In this document: piece by piece, positions 1 to 6,737 of the stretch
Layout: the number at the start of each line of letters is the position of its first letter
How positions within the stretch are numbered: the first letter of the stretch is position 1
Source: Candidatus Dormiibacterota bacterium
Lineage (GTDB): Bacteria; Chloroflexota; Dormibacteria; Aeolococcales; Aeolococcaceae
Assembly: GCA_003153505.1 (NCBI GenBank)
Contig: PLZA01000046.1
Location: 157-64,156, forward strand
Direction: 5' to 3'
DNA: 64,000 nucleotides
Made by a program: the position numbers and the translations under genes
Notes under the pieces: model-generated
The model's database searches: none
What the model saw: the letters and a program-made list of their open reading frames with translations, nothing else
Told to the model about the DNA's origin: nothing

Positions 1-28
1 GATCCCTCCATTGCCGTAAAACGCATCG

Positions 29-340
29 GTGAGTCGGCCGAAATACTTCGGAATGTTGACCAATGACATCGTGTACCGCCGTCTCGCGCCCGGCGTTCTC
101 GACGAACTAAAGCGCGTGACACCGCGAGACAGTTCTGGTCGTCATACCCATAAGTTGTTTCAGCGCCTTACAGGCAATATTGGTTATCCGAAGCTACGTG
201 AGCACTTGGGATCGGTGGTGACCATCATGAAGCTCAGCAGCGACTGGAAGGACTTTGGGGCTAAGTTGGATCGGCTTCACCCTCGATTTGGCGATACGCT
301 CTTGCTGCCGTTGGACTACGACGACGGCCGGGGACTCTGA
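29..340 (+). pseudogene. C-terminal fragment of a P63C-domain protein
   Basis: The 103-residue product matches the end of the P63C domain: residues 9-30 read as the TND..Y.RLAPGVLDEL block, followed by the HKLFQRLT, REHL..V and MKLS.DW segments. P63C proteins are normally several hundred residues long, so the N-terminal two thirds are missing. A stop lies in frame at 17-19, just before the GTG used as start. Frame 1 across the window edge reads PSIAVKR, which resembles the residues that normally precede this block, so a frameshift near base 25 is likely. The role of the family is poorly known; it is often found on phages and other mobile elements. Family assignment is from memory of the motif. 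Confidence 0.55.
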
Positions 341-570
341 GCCCACCGGGCCGCAGCGGCCTTCTTCGCGATCTCCGACCGCTGCTCCGGCGTGAGCTTG
401 GCTGCTCTCGCAGCGCCACCCTTCGCGCCACCCAGCCGTCCCAGCGCCACGGCTGCCGGGTTCTTCCCCGCGTCAGGGTCGGGCGCGTTCCCGGTCGCCT
501 CGTCTACGATGGCGGAGGCGAGGCGGTTCAGATCAGCGGGCTTGCGTCTGCTTCTTGAGCGGTCAGGCAT
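316..570 (-). CDS. Small basic histone-H1-like protein
   Basis: The product has about 84 residues. It begins with an Arg/Lys-rich segment, then DLNRLASAIVDEATG, then KNPAAVALGRLGGAKGG and an alanine-rich tail containing LTPEQRSEIAKKAAAARW. The GRLGG.KGG and EIA.KAA.ARW blocks occur in a widespread family of small basic bacterial proteins annotated as histone-H1-like or RNA-binding. I chose the ATG at 570 because the homologous core starts just after it; a TTG at 612 would add 14 residues. The gene overlaps the 3' end of the convergent P63C fragment by 25 bases. Nucleic-acid binding is inferred from charge and family resemblance only. Confidence 0.6.
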   Translation of the reverse strand: MPDRSRSRRKPADLNRLASAIVDEATGNAPDPDAGKNPAAVALGRLGGAKGGAARAAKLTPEQRSEIAKKAAAARWAQSPRPSS

Positions 571-612
571 GACCACCATCATGTCACGGGCTGCCCCGGG
601 CCGCTTCGTCAA

Positions 613-743
613 ACTGACCCACTACCCAGCCCGGGGTCGTGGGTCGGTTTCGGATGAACCGTTCGTCGGTCCGCAAAGGGGACGGTCAGAAGTGGTCCTC
701 GCAGAACGACTAAGTACTCTGGCTCATAAGTTTGCGCACGTAT
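613..743. other. Short gap with no recognisable gene
   Basis: No supported coding or RNA feature was seen between the histone-like gene and the transposase remnant. Confidence 0.5.
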
Positions 744-869
744 TCAGGCAGCCTTTGAGCGCGGAGCGAGCTCCTCGATTCGCCGCAGGAGTCGGGCCAA
801 GTCGCAACGCGTGAACTTCCATTCGAATGGGCGGGCGGCCTGCTCGTAGAGCCGCTCGAAGTCATGCAG
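744..869 (-). pseudogene. IS630-family transposase, C-terminal remnant
   Basis: Minus-strand translation ends in a stop at 744-746. It contains DFERLYEQAARPFEWKFT followed by DLARLLRRI, the usual last 40 residues of one branch of IS630/Tc1-type transposases (Y...A.PF.WKFTR.DL..LL). The catalytic DDE domain is absent and the fragment joins straight onto a serine-recombinase fragment at about 865. It is too short for the ORF size cutoff commonly used. Dead element. Confidence 0.65.
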
Positions 870-1201
870 CCAGCGCTACGTCACCGGTCACCGTCGCCAG
901 GGCAACCGCGTGCTTGTCGCAGAGCACGATGAATTCCTCGAGCTCGCGCGGCTGGCGATGCAGCCGGTCGAGCCGCCAGATCGGCACGCCGTCGCGCGAC
1001 CCCAGTTGGATGTCGGTGAGGAGGCGCTGGTATTCGGGCCGGGCCTTTTGGGGTTGAAGGCGCTGATGTCGTCGTCGACGTACACCTGGGCGACACTCCC
1101 CGCCGCTTCGCCTCCTCGAGACGGTCCGCCTCTTGGCGTTGGACGCCGAGTCGCTCCCCTGAGGGATCGTGGGATATGCGGGCGTAGATCGCCGCGGACA
1201 T
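862..1201 (-). pseudogene. Serine recombinase (resolvase/invertase type), frameshifted N-terminal domain
   Basis: Three minus-strand frames together rebuild the catalytic domain of a large serine recombinase. They give MSAAIYARIS.D..GE.LGV.RQ from the ATG at 1201, then VYVDDDISAFN near 1085, then a segment with LDRLHRQPRELEEF and LATVTGDV ending at a stop at 862. The YARIS motif carries the catalytic serine. At least two frameshifts are needed, and everything after the catalytic domain is missing at the junction with the IS630 fragment. The normal protein has 450-550 residues. It marks past insertion of a mobile element. Confidence 0.7.
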
Positions 1202-1280
1202 CGGGGATCCGTCACGCATGCGGGCAGTATCCGTCCGATTGCGGCTGGACACGACGTCGATGGTGGCGCAGCATGCCGGC

Positions 1281-1727
1281 ATGCCTGGATTTCGAGGGCA
1301 CCACAGCGCCGAGCAGCTGGCAGCGAATGCCCGCCGCGACGTCGAGGTGCTTCGGCGGTACGAGGCCGGCGAAACGCTGGCGGGGATCGGAGCGGTGGTC
1401 GGACTCACACGCGAGCGCGTTCGGCAGATCGTGAGAGCGTCCGGGGCACCCATGCCCTGGGACTACAAGTGCGCCGTCAGTTCCTGCGAAAGGTCGCCGC
1501 GTACGCCGAACCGGTACTGCCAGTCTCATCAGCGCCGATTCGAGCGCTACGGCGATCCCCTCGGCACGAAGCCCCGCCTTATGGATCAGCATGGGACCCT
1601 GGCGAGCTACAAAGGCGGGCGCTGTCGGTGCGAGCTCTGCAGGAGGCGGAACGCCGAGAGGGTGTTGGAGTACCAGCATCGCATGCATCCGGAGACGCGT
1701 CGATACGCGCCTCGTGGCTCCGGATGA
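1281..1727 (+). CDS. HTH plus zinc-finger protein, paralogue A
   Basis: The product has about 148 residues from the ATG at 1281, a start supported by alignment with the paralogue at 4673. Residues 28-58 (ETLAGIGAVVGLTRERVRQI) are a sigma-70 region-4-like helix-turn-helix. The middle has C-X4-C followed by YCQSH, a C2-C-H zinc-finger pattern ending in RRFERYGDP. The C-terminal third has HGTLASYKGGRCRCELC, a C-X-C-X2-C cluster. I do not recognise a named family. DNA binding is inferred from the HTH. The two paralogues lie 3.4 kb apart with the membrane-protein and LuxR genes between them. Confidence 0.6.
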   Translation: MPGFRGHHSAEQLAANARRDVEVLRRYEAGETLAGIGAVVGLTRERVRQIVRASGAPMPWDYKCAVSSCERSPRTPNRYCQSHQRRFERYGDPLGTKPRLMDQHGTLASYKGGRCRCELCRRRNAERVLEYQHRMHPETRRYAPRGSG

Positions 1728-1779
1728 GCTCGATTGATCACCCAACGGATGATTTCCTACGAGTTCGTGCGAGCGTCGC

Positions 1780-3042
1780 TCACTTCACGGTGATTTCGAC
1801 AGCCCACGGACCGCCGGGATTGATGGGAAGTGTCAGTTTCGTCCCAGGAGACGCCGTCTGGATCGCGCGGGCCTCTCGCGGCCAATCGTAGTTGGTAAAG
1901 GGTGTATACCCCCAAGTCGCAAACCCCGACGCGAAGGCAACTCCCCCTGCAACCCAGGCGGTGCGCCTCATCCAGACGCGAGGCAGGCGACCTACGGCCC
2001 ATATCAGCGTCACCAGCCACGCCAGCCGAGCCATGAAGAAGTACCGTCCAGCTTCGTCGCTCGTGGCCATGATCAACCATTGGTTGCCCGTGAACGAGAC
2101 CAGTGGAGACAGCAGCCCGGCAGCGGCGATCCCTGCAGACGTCAGCCCGAAGAGTCTCAATTCCCAGGGCGCTCTCGTTGCGGCATACAGGGTGACCGCG
2201 AGCGCGGCCAAACAGAGGAGTCCCGCGTATACCGTCCCGTGCGTTTGGCCTGCTAGGTATACGTTCCTATGACCGGGCTCTCCAAAGATGCCGGCCAGGA
2301 TAATGCGGTCACTGAGAATGAGGAGGAGATTCCCCACACTCCCTCCAAGGCTCACGTCCGGGCGCGGTGAGACCCTGCTGACGTACAGCTGGACCGCGAG
2401 TGTTACGGCGAGTGCGGCAAGAAGCACCAGCGTGAATCGCCGTCGACGAACCAGATACCACAGTGCGGCTATTGGGAAGAGGATGTAGACGAACGGCCCC
2501 GACAGTCCGCAGAGCAGCACGGTCGAAACATCGAAGACCTTCCAGTACCAGCGGTTTGGTTGCGAAGCAAGGACCACGAGCGTCGCGAGGATGACGAGAT
2601 GGACCGGCGCCAGTGTGATCGTCACGTTGAGCTCGTCATCCGGCATCAGCAGGTAGATCAAACTGAGTGCCATTCGTAGCCAGAACTTCGGCACCACGGT
2701 CTCGAAGCGCGAGCTGAGGAAGTAGAGGACTGGGGCTAGTTGGACTAAGAGGCCGCAAAGGTTGTAGACGAGTGGCTGGTTCGCCACCCCGAACGGAGCG
2801 GCGATGACCGGTCCGAGGCGTGACACCACCTGAAGGGAGCCTGCCGATGCCGCGTCGAGCGCCTGCAGGGGTCCGAAGTTATATGCGTCGGAGAACCATC
2901 GGAATCCATCCTCAGCGTAGAACTCCGGGTTGGTGAATGCGTCCACCCGGTGAGCAAACACGATGGCTATAGCCGCGAGCATCAGTAGGGCGATAGTCAG
3001 TGGTCGTGCTACGGGAAGCTCCGACCGCGATGACCTATTCAT
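1780..3042 (-). CDS. Polytopic membrane protein, GT-C-like
   Basis: The product has 420 residues with about ten hydrophobic segments from residue 14 onward. After the first helix comes a loop with FTNPEFYAEDGFRWFSDAYNFG. An acidic motif after the first helix is where GT-C glycosyltransferases place their catalytic aspartate, and membrane proteins with an AEDG motif are often annotated as putative glycosyltransferases or hypothetical proteins. There is no soluble domain. The start is an ATG at 3042. A role in lipid-linked sugar transfer is plausible from fold and neighbourhood but not shown. Confidence 0.6.
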   Translation of the reverse strand: MNRSSRSELPVARPLTIALLMLAAIAIVFAHRVDAFTNPEFYAEDGFRWFSDAYNFGPLQALDAASAGSLQVVSRLGPVIAAPFGVANQPLVYNLCGLLVQLAPVLYFLSSRFETVVPKFWLRMALSLIYLLMPDDELNVTITLAPVHLVILATLVVLASQPNRWYWKVFDVSTVLLCGLSGPFVYILFPIAALWYLVRRRRFTLVLLAALAVTLAVQLYVSRVSPRPDVSLGGSVGNLLLILSDRIILAGIFGEPGHRNVYLAGQTHGTVYAGLLCLAALAVTLYAATRAPWELRLFGLTSAGIAAAGLLSPLVSFTGNQWLIMATSDEAGRYFFMARLAWLVTLIWAVGRLPRVWMRRTAWVAGGVAFASGFATWGYTPFTNYDWPREARAIQTASPGTKLTLPINPGGPWAVEITVK

Positions 3043-3388
3043 ATCGGTCCGCCCTGACCCGCTTCCATCGGGAGAGATTCTAGGTGCTCGTGAGCGCGTG
3101 TGAAGCCCTAGACGCGAGGGGTTGTTCAGTGGCGAGGTGCGGGAGGGCTACGGCACACACCAAGGGTGGATGTGCATGGATCAAGCGCTTGCCGCGCTGC
3201 CAGAGTAGCTGCCGCGCCTCCTTGAAGAGGCCCGTTCAAGAGGAAACCCTTGACGTATCCACCCGGCGCATGTGTCCGGGAGCGTACGGAACTTAATTGG
3301 GCGGAGACCGTTCCGACATCGGGTGTGCCACGAGTGATCCGCTACCTCGGGTCACAGTACGGGCATGTTCCTACTGTGAGCGAGCGTG
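3043..3388. other. Intergenic region without a supported gene
   Basis: It lies between the start of the membrane protein at 3042 and the end of the LuxR-type gene at 3389. No conserved ORF was recognised. It should contain the promoter of the membrane-protein gene. Confidence 0.5.
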
Positions 3389-4081
3389 TCAGCTCCGGCG
3401 CGACCGGCGGTGTGGAGGGGAGTCTCCGTCCAACGGCATGCCGTTGGACGGCCTACGGTTCAGGAGGCTATCGACGAGTTCGCCACGCGAGTGGACCTCG
3501 ATCTTGTCGAAGATGTTCGCGAGATGCGTTTCCACCGTTCGCTCACTGATGAACAGCCGGCCGGCTATCTCGCGAGTGGCAAGCCCGTCGAGCACGAGCC
3601 GGGCCACATCCTGTTCGCGGCGGCTCAGGTGGGCCAACCGCTGCGCCAGGACGGCGTCGGTTTGCTCCACGGGTGGCGGTTGCTGGAGCCGCCCGGTGAG
3701 CATGATTGCAGCGTCGAGGCGAGGGCGGGCAGGGTCGGCCTGAGCGGGATCGACCGAGGAGCGGCGCAACCAGACCCCGACCCCGGCTGCAGCAATCGCG
3801 ATCCCGCCAATGATGACAAGTTCAATCTGTGACGATGATGGAGACTCGACGCCGTGCAGGAGCAGGAGATCTGCCAGCGACAGCGTCACGATGAGCGTCA
3901 GCAGACGACCCCGAAGGAGTGTGCTGGCAACAACAAGCATCAGTGGAATCAGCGCTGCGAACGCTACGTCGTACCGCCGCACGGAAACATCCACCAACGC
4001 GAGCACCGCGACGCAACTCGCGCAGATGTCGAGGGTGCGCCATCGCCCCCCACCGTACTTGTCGTCCCCTCCGTTCTCCAT
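3389..4081 (-). CDS. Membrane-anchored LuxR-family transcription regulator
   Basis: The ATG at 4081 gives 230 residues; an upstream ATG at 4138 gives 249. The N-terminal half has four hydrophobic segments and no receiver domain. The C-terminal half has a complete LuxR/GerE HTH: LSRREQDVARLVLDGL, then REIAGRLFISERTVETHL, then IFDKIEVHSRGELV. This arrangement suggests a one-component regulator held in the membrane. The last 20 or so residues lie beyond the HTH and are encoded partly by a perfect 26-bp palindrome. The nearest upstream gene on this strand is an unrecognised 81-residue ORF. Confidence 0.75.
   Translation of the reverse strand: MENGGDDKYGGGRWRTLDICASCVAVLALVDVSVRRYDVAFAALIPLMLVVASTLLRGRLLTLIVTLSLADLLLLHGVESPSSSQIELVIIGGIAIAAAGVGVWLRRSSVDPAQADPARPRLDAAIMLTGRLQQPPPVEQTDAVLAQRLAHLSRREQDVARLVLDGLATREIAGRLFISERTVETHLANIFDKIEVHSRGELVDSLLNRRPSNGMPLDGDSPPHRRSRRS
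3426..3451. repeat. Perfect 26-bp palindrome inside the LuxR 3' end
   Basis: The 13 bases from 3426 are exactly the reverse complement of the 13 bases ending at 3451, with no spacer. The palindrome falls in the codons after the HTH. It could be an operator, a recombination site or a transcription-end hairpin; there is no adjacent T-run. Confidence 0.7.
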
Positions 4082-4269
4082 TCCGCCTACCGAACGGCGC
4101 TCTCGCACCAGCTGCCCTTCCCCCGGGAGGCCGACCATAACAGGCTGCCCGACCGTATTGTCTTAAGATCTGGGGTGTTTACCTCGGTCCGGTGGCGCGT
4201 CCGATCGACGGGAGCACCAACCGTAGGAAAGGCAGCTTGCTCAGTTCGCTGAGCAGCGAGCCACCATGG

Positions 4270-4515
4270 TTAGAAGAGCGTGACCTCGTTGTCATAGGTG
4301 ATCGAATTCACGCCGATGCCGATGTCACAGCTGCTCCACGCCGTCGTGGTGTCGGAAGCGACGAGCGAACCGTTGCCGGCGTAGGTGATCGTGTTGACAT
4401 AGACGCCCGCCGTTGCGGCCTCACCAACCGTCACCGCCACTGTCACGGCCCCAGGTACGGCCGGCCACAGCTCCTGGCGGCACTCGTCACAAATAGTCTC
4501 TGGATCACGCTGCAC
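4270..4515 (-). CDS. Unrecognised 81-residue protein or fragment
   Basis: The product has a Cys-X2-Cys near the N-terminus and then a Val/Thr/Ala-rich beta-type sequence with ITYAGNGSLVASD and a closing ITYDNEVTLF. The second half looks like an extracellular beta-sandwich piece, but there is no signal peptide. It may be the 3' end of a lost surface-protein gene. No family recognised; coding status uncertain. Confidence 0.3.
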   Translation of the reverse strand: MQRDPETICDECRQELWPAVPGAVTVAVTVGEAATAGVYVNTITYAGNGSLVASDTTTAWSSCDIGIGVNSITYDNEVTLF

Positions 4516-4672
4516 CGAGAGTGAGCCCGGAGTTTTCAGATCTTCCCCCCTGCCACGACAGCACTACAAGTCGAAGTCTGTCTGTGCAATTGGCGCCGGA
4601 GGTGCCGGCGCACTGCCGGGTCATCGCCCCATCGGCTCTCGACACATTGACCAGGGGGCGCAGCATGCGAGG

Positions 4673-5113
4673 GTGCCTGGATATCGGGGCTTCCACACTG
4701 CCGCCCAACTTGAGCTGGAGGCGCTCCGCGATATCGAGGTACTGCAGCGCTACGGGGCCGGGGAGACCTTGGCTGCAATCGGAGCGCAGGTCGATCTCAC
4801 GCGGGAGCGGGTCCGGCAGATCGTGAAGGCATCAGGGGTCCCGATGCCCCGGGAGTACACGTGCGCCGTGAAAGCTTGCAGCACGTCGCCGCGAACGCCG
4901 AACGCGTCCTGTCACGTGCATCAAGACCGATTCGAGCGATACGGCGATCCGCTCGGCGGAAAGCTGCGCTTGATGGACCAGCATGGAACGCTGGCCTGCT
5001 ACAAAGGCGGTCATTGTCGATGCGAACTCTGGCGCCGGAGCAATGCCCAACGGGTGCTGGAGTACACACACCGAATGCATCCGGAGATGACGTACCGGCA
5101 CAGCGGATCATGA
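4673..5113 (+). CDS. HTH plus zinc-finger protein, paralogue B
   Basis: The product has 146 residues from a GTG start whose first residues (MPGYRG) align with MPGFRG of the copy at 1281. It has the same order: HTH (ETLAAIGAQVDLTRERVRQI), C-X4-C with SCHVH, RFERYGDPLG, then HGTLACYKGGHCRCELW. The last cysteine of the C-X-C-X2-C cluster in paralogue A is tryptophan here, so the second metal site may be altered. The HTH is almost identical between copies while the tails differ. Flanking DNA just upstream is also similar, which points to duplication of the whole unit. Confidence 0.6.
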   Translation: MPGYRGFHTAAQLELEALRDIEVLQRYGAGETLAAIGAQVDLTRERVRQIVKASGVPMPREYTCAVKACSTSPRTPNASCHVHQDRFERYGDPLGGKLRLMDQHGTLACYKGGHCRCELWRRSNAQRVLEYTHRMHPEMTYRHSGS

Positions 5114-5740
5114 CCAGTCCGCTTGAGCGGGGCGTGCGTGGAATTCCGCTCGGCCGCGCGTTCGCGATGATAGCGGGGCGTGAGCGCCTCCTGGGCGGCG
5201 GCGCCCTCGTACTGTCGAAGCGCCTCCCAAAGAGCACTCGATCCGTGACGCGGGGGCGCGGCGGCACGCCGGTTCGGTACGGCTGACCGCGACTGCGAGT
5301 GGCGGGCTGCCCGGCCCGAGTGCGGCCCTCCCGCGCCAGGGTACCGGTGCCCTCGACGGGCATGCTGGGGACGCGGTGGCAGGCCGCCACCGCGTCCCCA
5401 GCGATCCGCCCCCCGACGTCGACATCCGGTGCGCGATGCACCCTGCTTGAGCCGGCTCGGTGCCGCCGAGTCGACTGGGGTGCGACGAGAGTCGCGCCGA
5501 CCCCCGCCGGGTGACGATGACCTGGCGGTGCTGCGCCGGTTGCCCCAGCATATGGGGCCGCCCCGCGAATACCGCGAGGGAGCGCGACCCTTTGGCACGG
5601 GATCGGGCGCGGTCCCGGGGTGGCGATGAGTCAGGTGAGCGGGTCGGCGTCGGCGCCGTGCAGGGATTCCATCAGGACGCAGCCAGCGATGAGCGGCTCC
5701 GCTGATCCATGGCGCCCAGCGGCGACGAGTCAGCAGGTGC
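5114..5740. other. Long GC-rich intergenic region with a strong inverted repeat
   Basis: No gene was recognised. Several open frames exist on both strands but none has a family match. The main landmark is the 17-bp inverted repeat at 5364-5402. Confidence 0.5.
5364..5402. repeat. Perfect 17-bp inverted repeat with 5-base loop
   Basis: The left arm 5364-5380 and right arm 5386-5402 are exact reverse complements around the spacer at 5381-5385. The stem is very GC-rich and no T-run follows on either strand, so it is not a classical intrinsic terminator. It could be a terminator of the hairpin-only kind, a protein-binding site, or an end of a small mobile element. Confidence 0.75.
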
Positions 5741-6160
5741 TCAGGCGCAGGACTCGATGACCACCGTGAGCACCGTCCCGGGAGTTCCCTGGGTGTTCAT
5801 GTGCGCCCAGAACCGCTCCTGGTCAGTGGGCATGCCGATGCGCTGGAATCCGACGTGGGGATGCGTACTGGTCTGGCTGGTGGCCACGTTGACCTTCCAA
5901 CCCGACTTGGCATGGGCATCGGTGACTCTGAGGGTGGTGTTGCTCTCCTGAACCAGGGTGACCGTTCCGCCGTTGCCGACTGGGAACGAAGCCTGGTTGC
6001 CGATACCCGGGGCCGGATTGTTCGTCGTGCTTTTCGGCCCGCAGGTGATGCCGGGGGCAGTCGACGCCGCGGCCGGCGTGGCTGCGATGGTCATGCCGCC
6101 CAGCACGACCGCGATGGCGAGGACGGTGCGTGCGGATCGGAAGGGGTGCCAGATGGTCAT
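5741..6160 (-). CDS. Small secreted protein of unknown function
   Basis: The start is the ATG at 6160, which has a GGAGG ribosome site seven bases upstream; an upstream in-frame codon at 6208 is less likely. The first 32 residues form a signal peptide (positive MTIWHPFRSAR, hydrophobic AIAVVLGGMTIAA, then ATPAAAS). The mature part of about 105 residues has two cysteines, one near each end (ITCGP and IESCA), which may form a disulfide. No family recognised. It faces away from the DUF11 gene. Confidence 0.65.
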   Translation of the reverse strand: MTIWHPFRSARTVLAIAVVLGGMTIAATPAAASTAPGITCGPKSTTNNPAPGIGNQASFPVGNGGTVTLVQESNTTLRVTDAHAKSGWKVNVATSQTSTHPHVGFQRIGMPTDQERFWAHMNTQGTPGTVLTVVIESCA

Positions 6161-6497
6161 ATGCGTTCCTCCATAATCGAATCCCTCTCGAGGAGATGCC
6201 TGAAGCATCGAGGCTACTCCTCCGGTCCCGCCCTCCGCCAGGGATGGCGACGACGAGCTGTGGGTCGACCCGGAGGTGCCGCGCTCGGCGAGCTGGGCCG
6301 ATAAGCAACAAGTTTACAGTACGTCTGTTCGGGTTTTGCAACGACCCTAGTCACGTTCTCGGCTCTCTTCAGTCCGCTCAACGTGCGGCAGCGCATGCAG
6401 TGCGCACTCGCCACCGACTGCCCTTGAGAGACACCTCACCCGAGCCCGGGCCGGACCACTATCATCGCCCCTCACGCCAACCGGGCTCAGCAGGAAG

Positions 6498-6683
6498 GTG
6501 ACCACGCCCAGCGAAGTCATTGACCGACAGGTGGCCGCCGACAACCGATGCGCCATTCAGGGGTTTGTCGCGTGCGACGCCCCGGATGCGAAGGCTTCGG
6601 TGATCTCGCAATCGATAGACGCCCGCGGCCACGCGCTCTGGGTCTCACGGCGGCAGCCTGCTGAGCCTGAGACCGGCTGGTGA
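6498..6683 (+). pseudogene. Truncated SnoaL/NTF2-like fold protein
   Basis: The 61-residue frame starts with a GTG preceded by AGGAAG. It reads TTPSEVIDRQVAADN followed by FVACDAPDA, which matches the first helix and strand of NTF2-like small proteins (usual pattern: D.Q..AYN..D...F...YAPDA). The family normally has 110-140 residues; here similarity stops after about 35 residues and the frame ends early. Probably the 5' remnant of a broken gene. Confidence 0.4.
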
Positions 6684-6694
6684 GGAGGTGTGCC

Positions 6695-6733
6695 ATGAAC
6701 ATGACCGCAACGTCAGGGGTTGGAGTGCTCTGA
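6695..6733 (+). CDS. Possible 12-residue leader peptide
   Basis: An ATG at 6695 sits four bases after GAGGAGGTG, the best ribosome site in this area. It opens a 12-codon frame (MNMTATSGVGVL) ending in TGA at 6731-6733. The DUF11 gene begins four bases later at 6738 without its own clear ribosome site. Reinitiation or translational coupling is possible. This is inference from spacing only. Confidence 0.35.
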   Translation: MNMTATSGVGVL

Positions 6734-6737
6734 CCCG

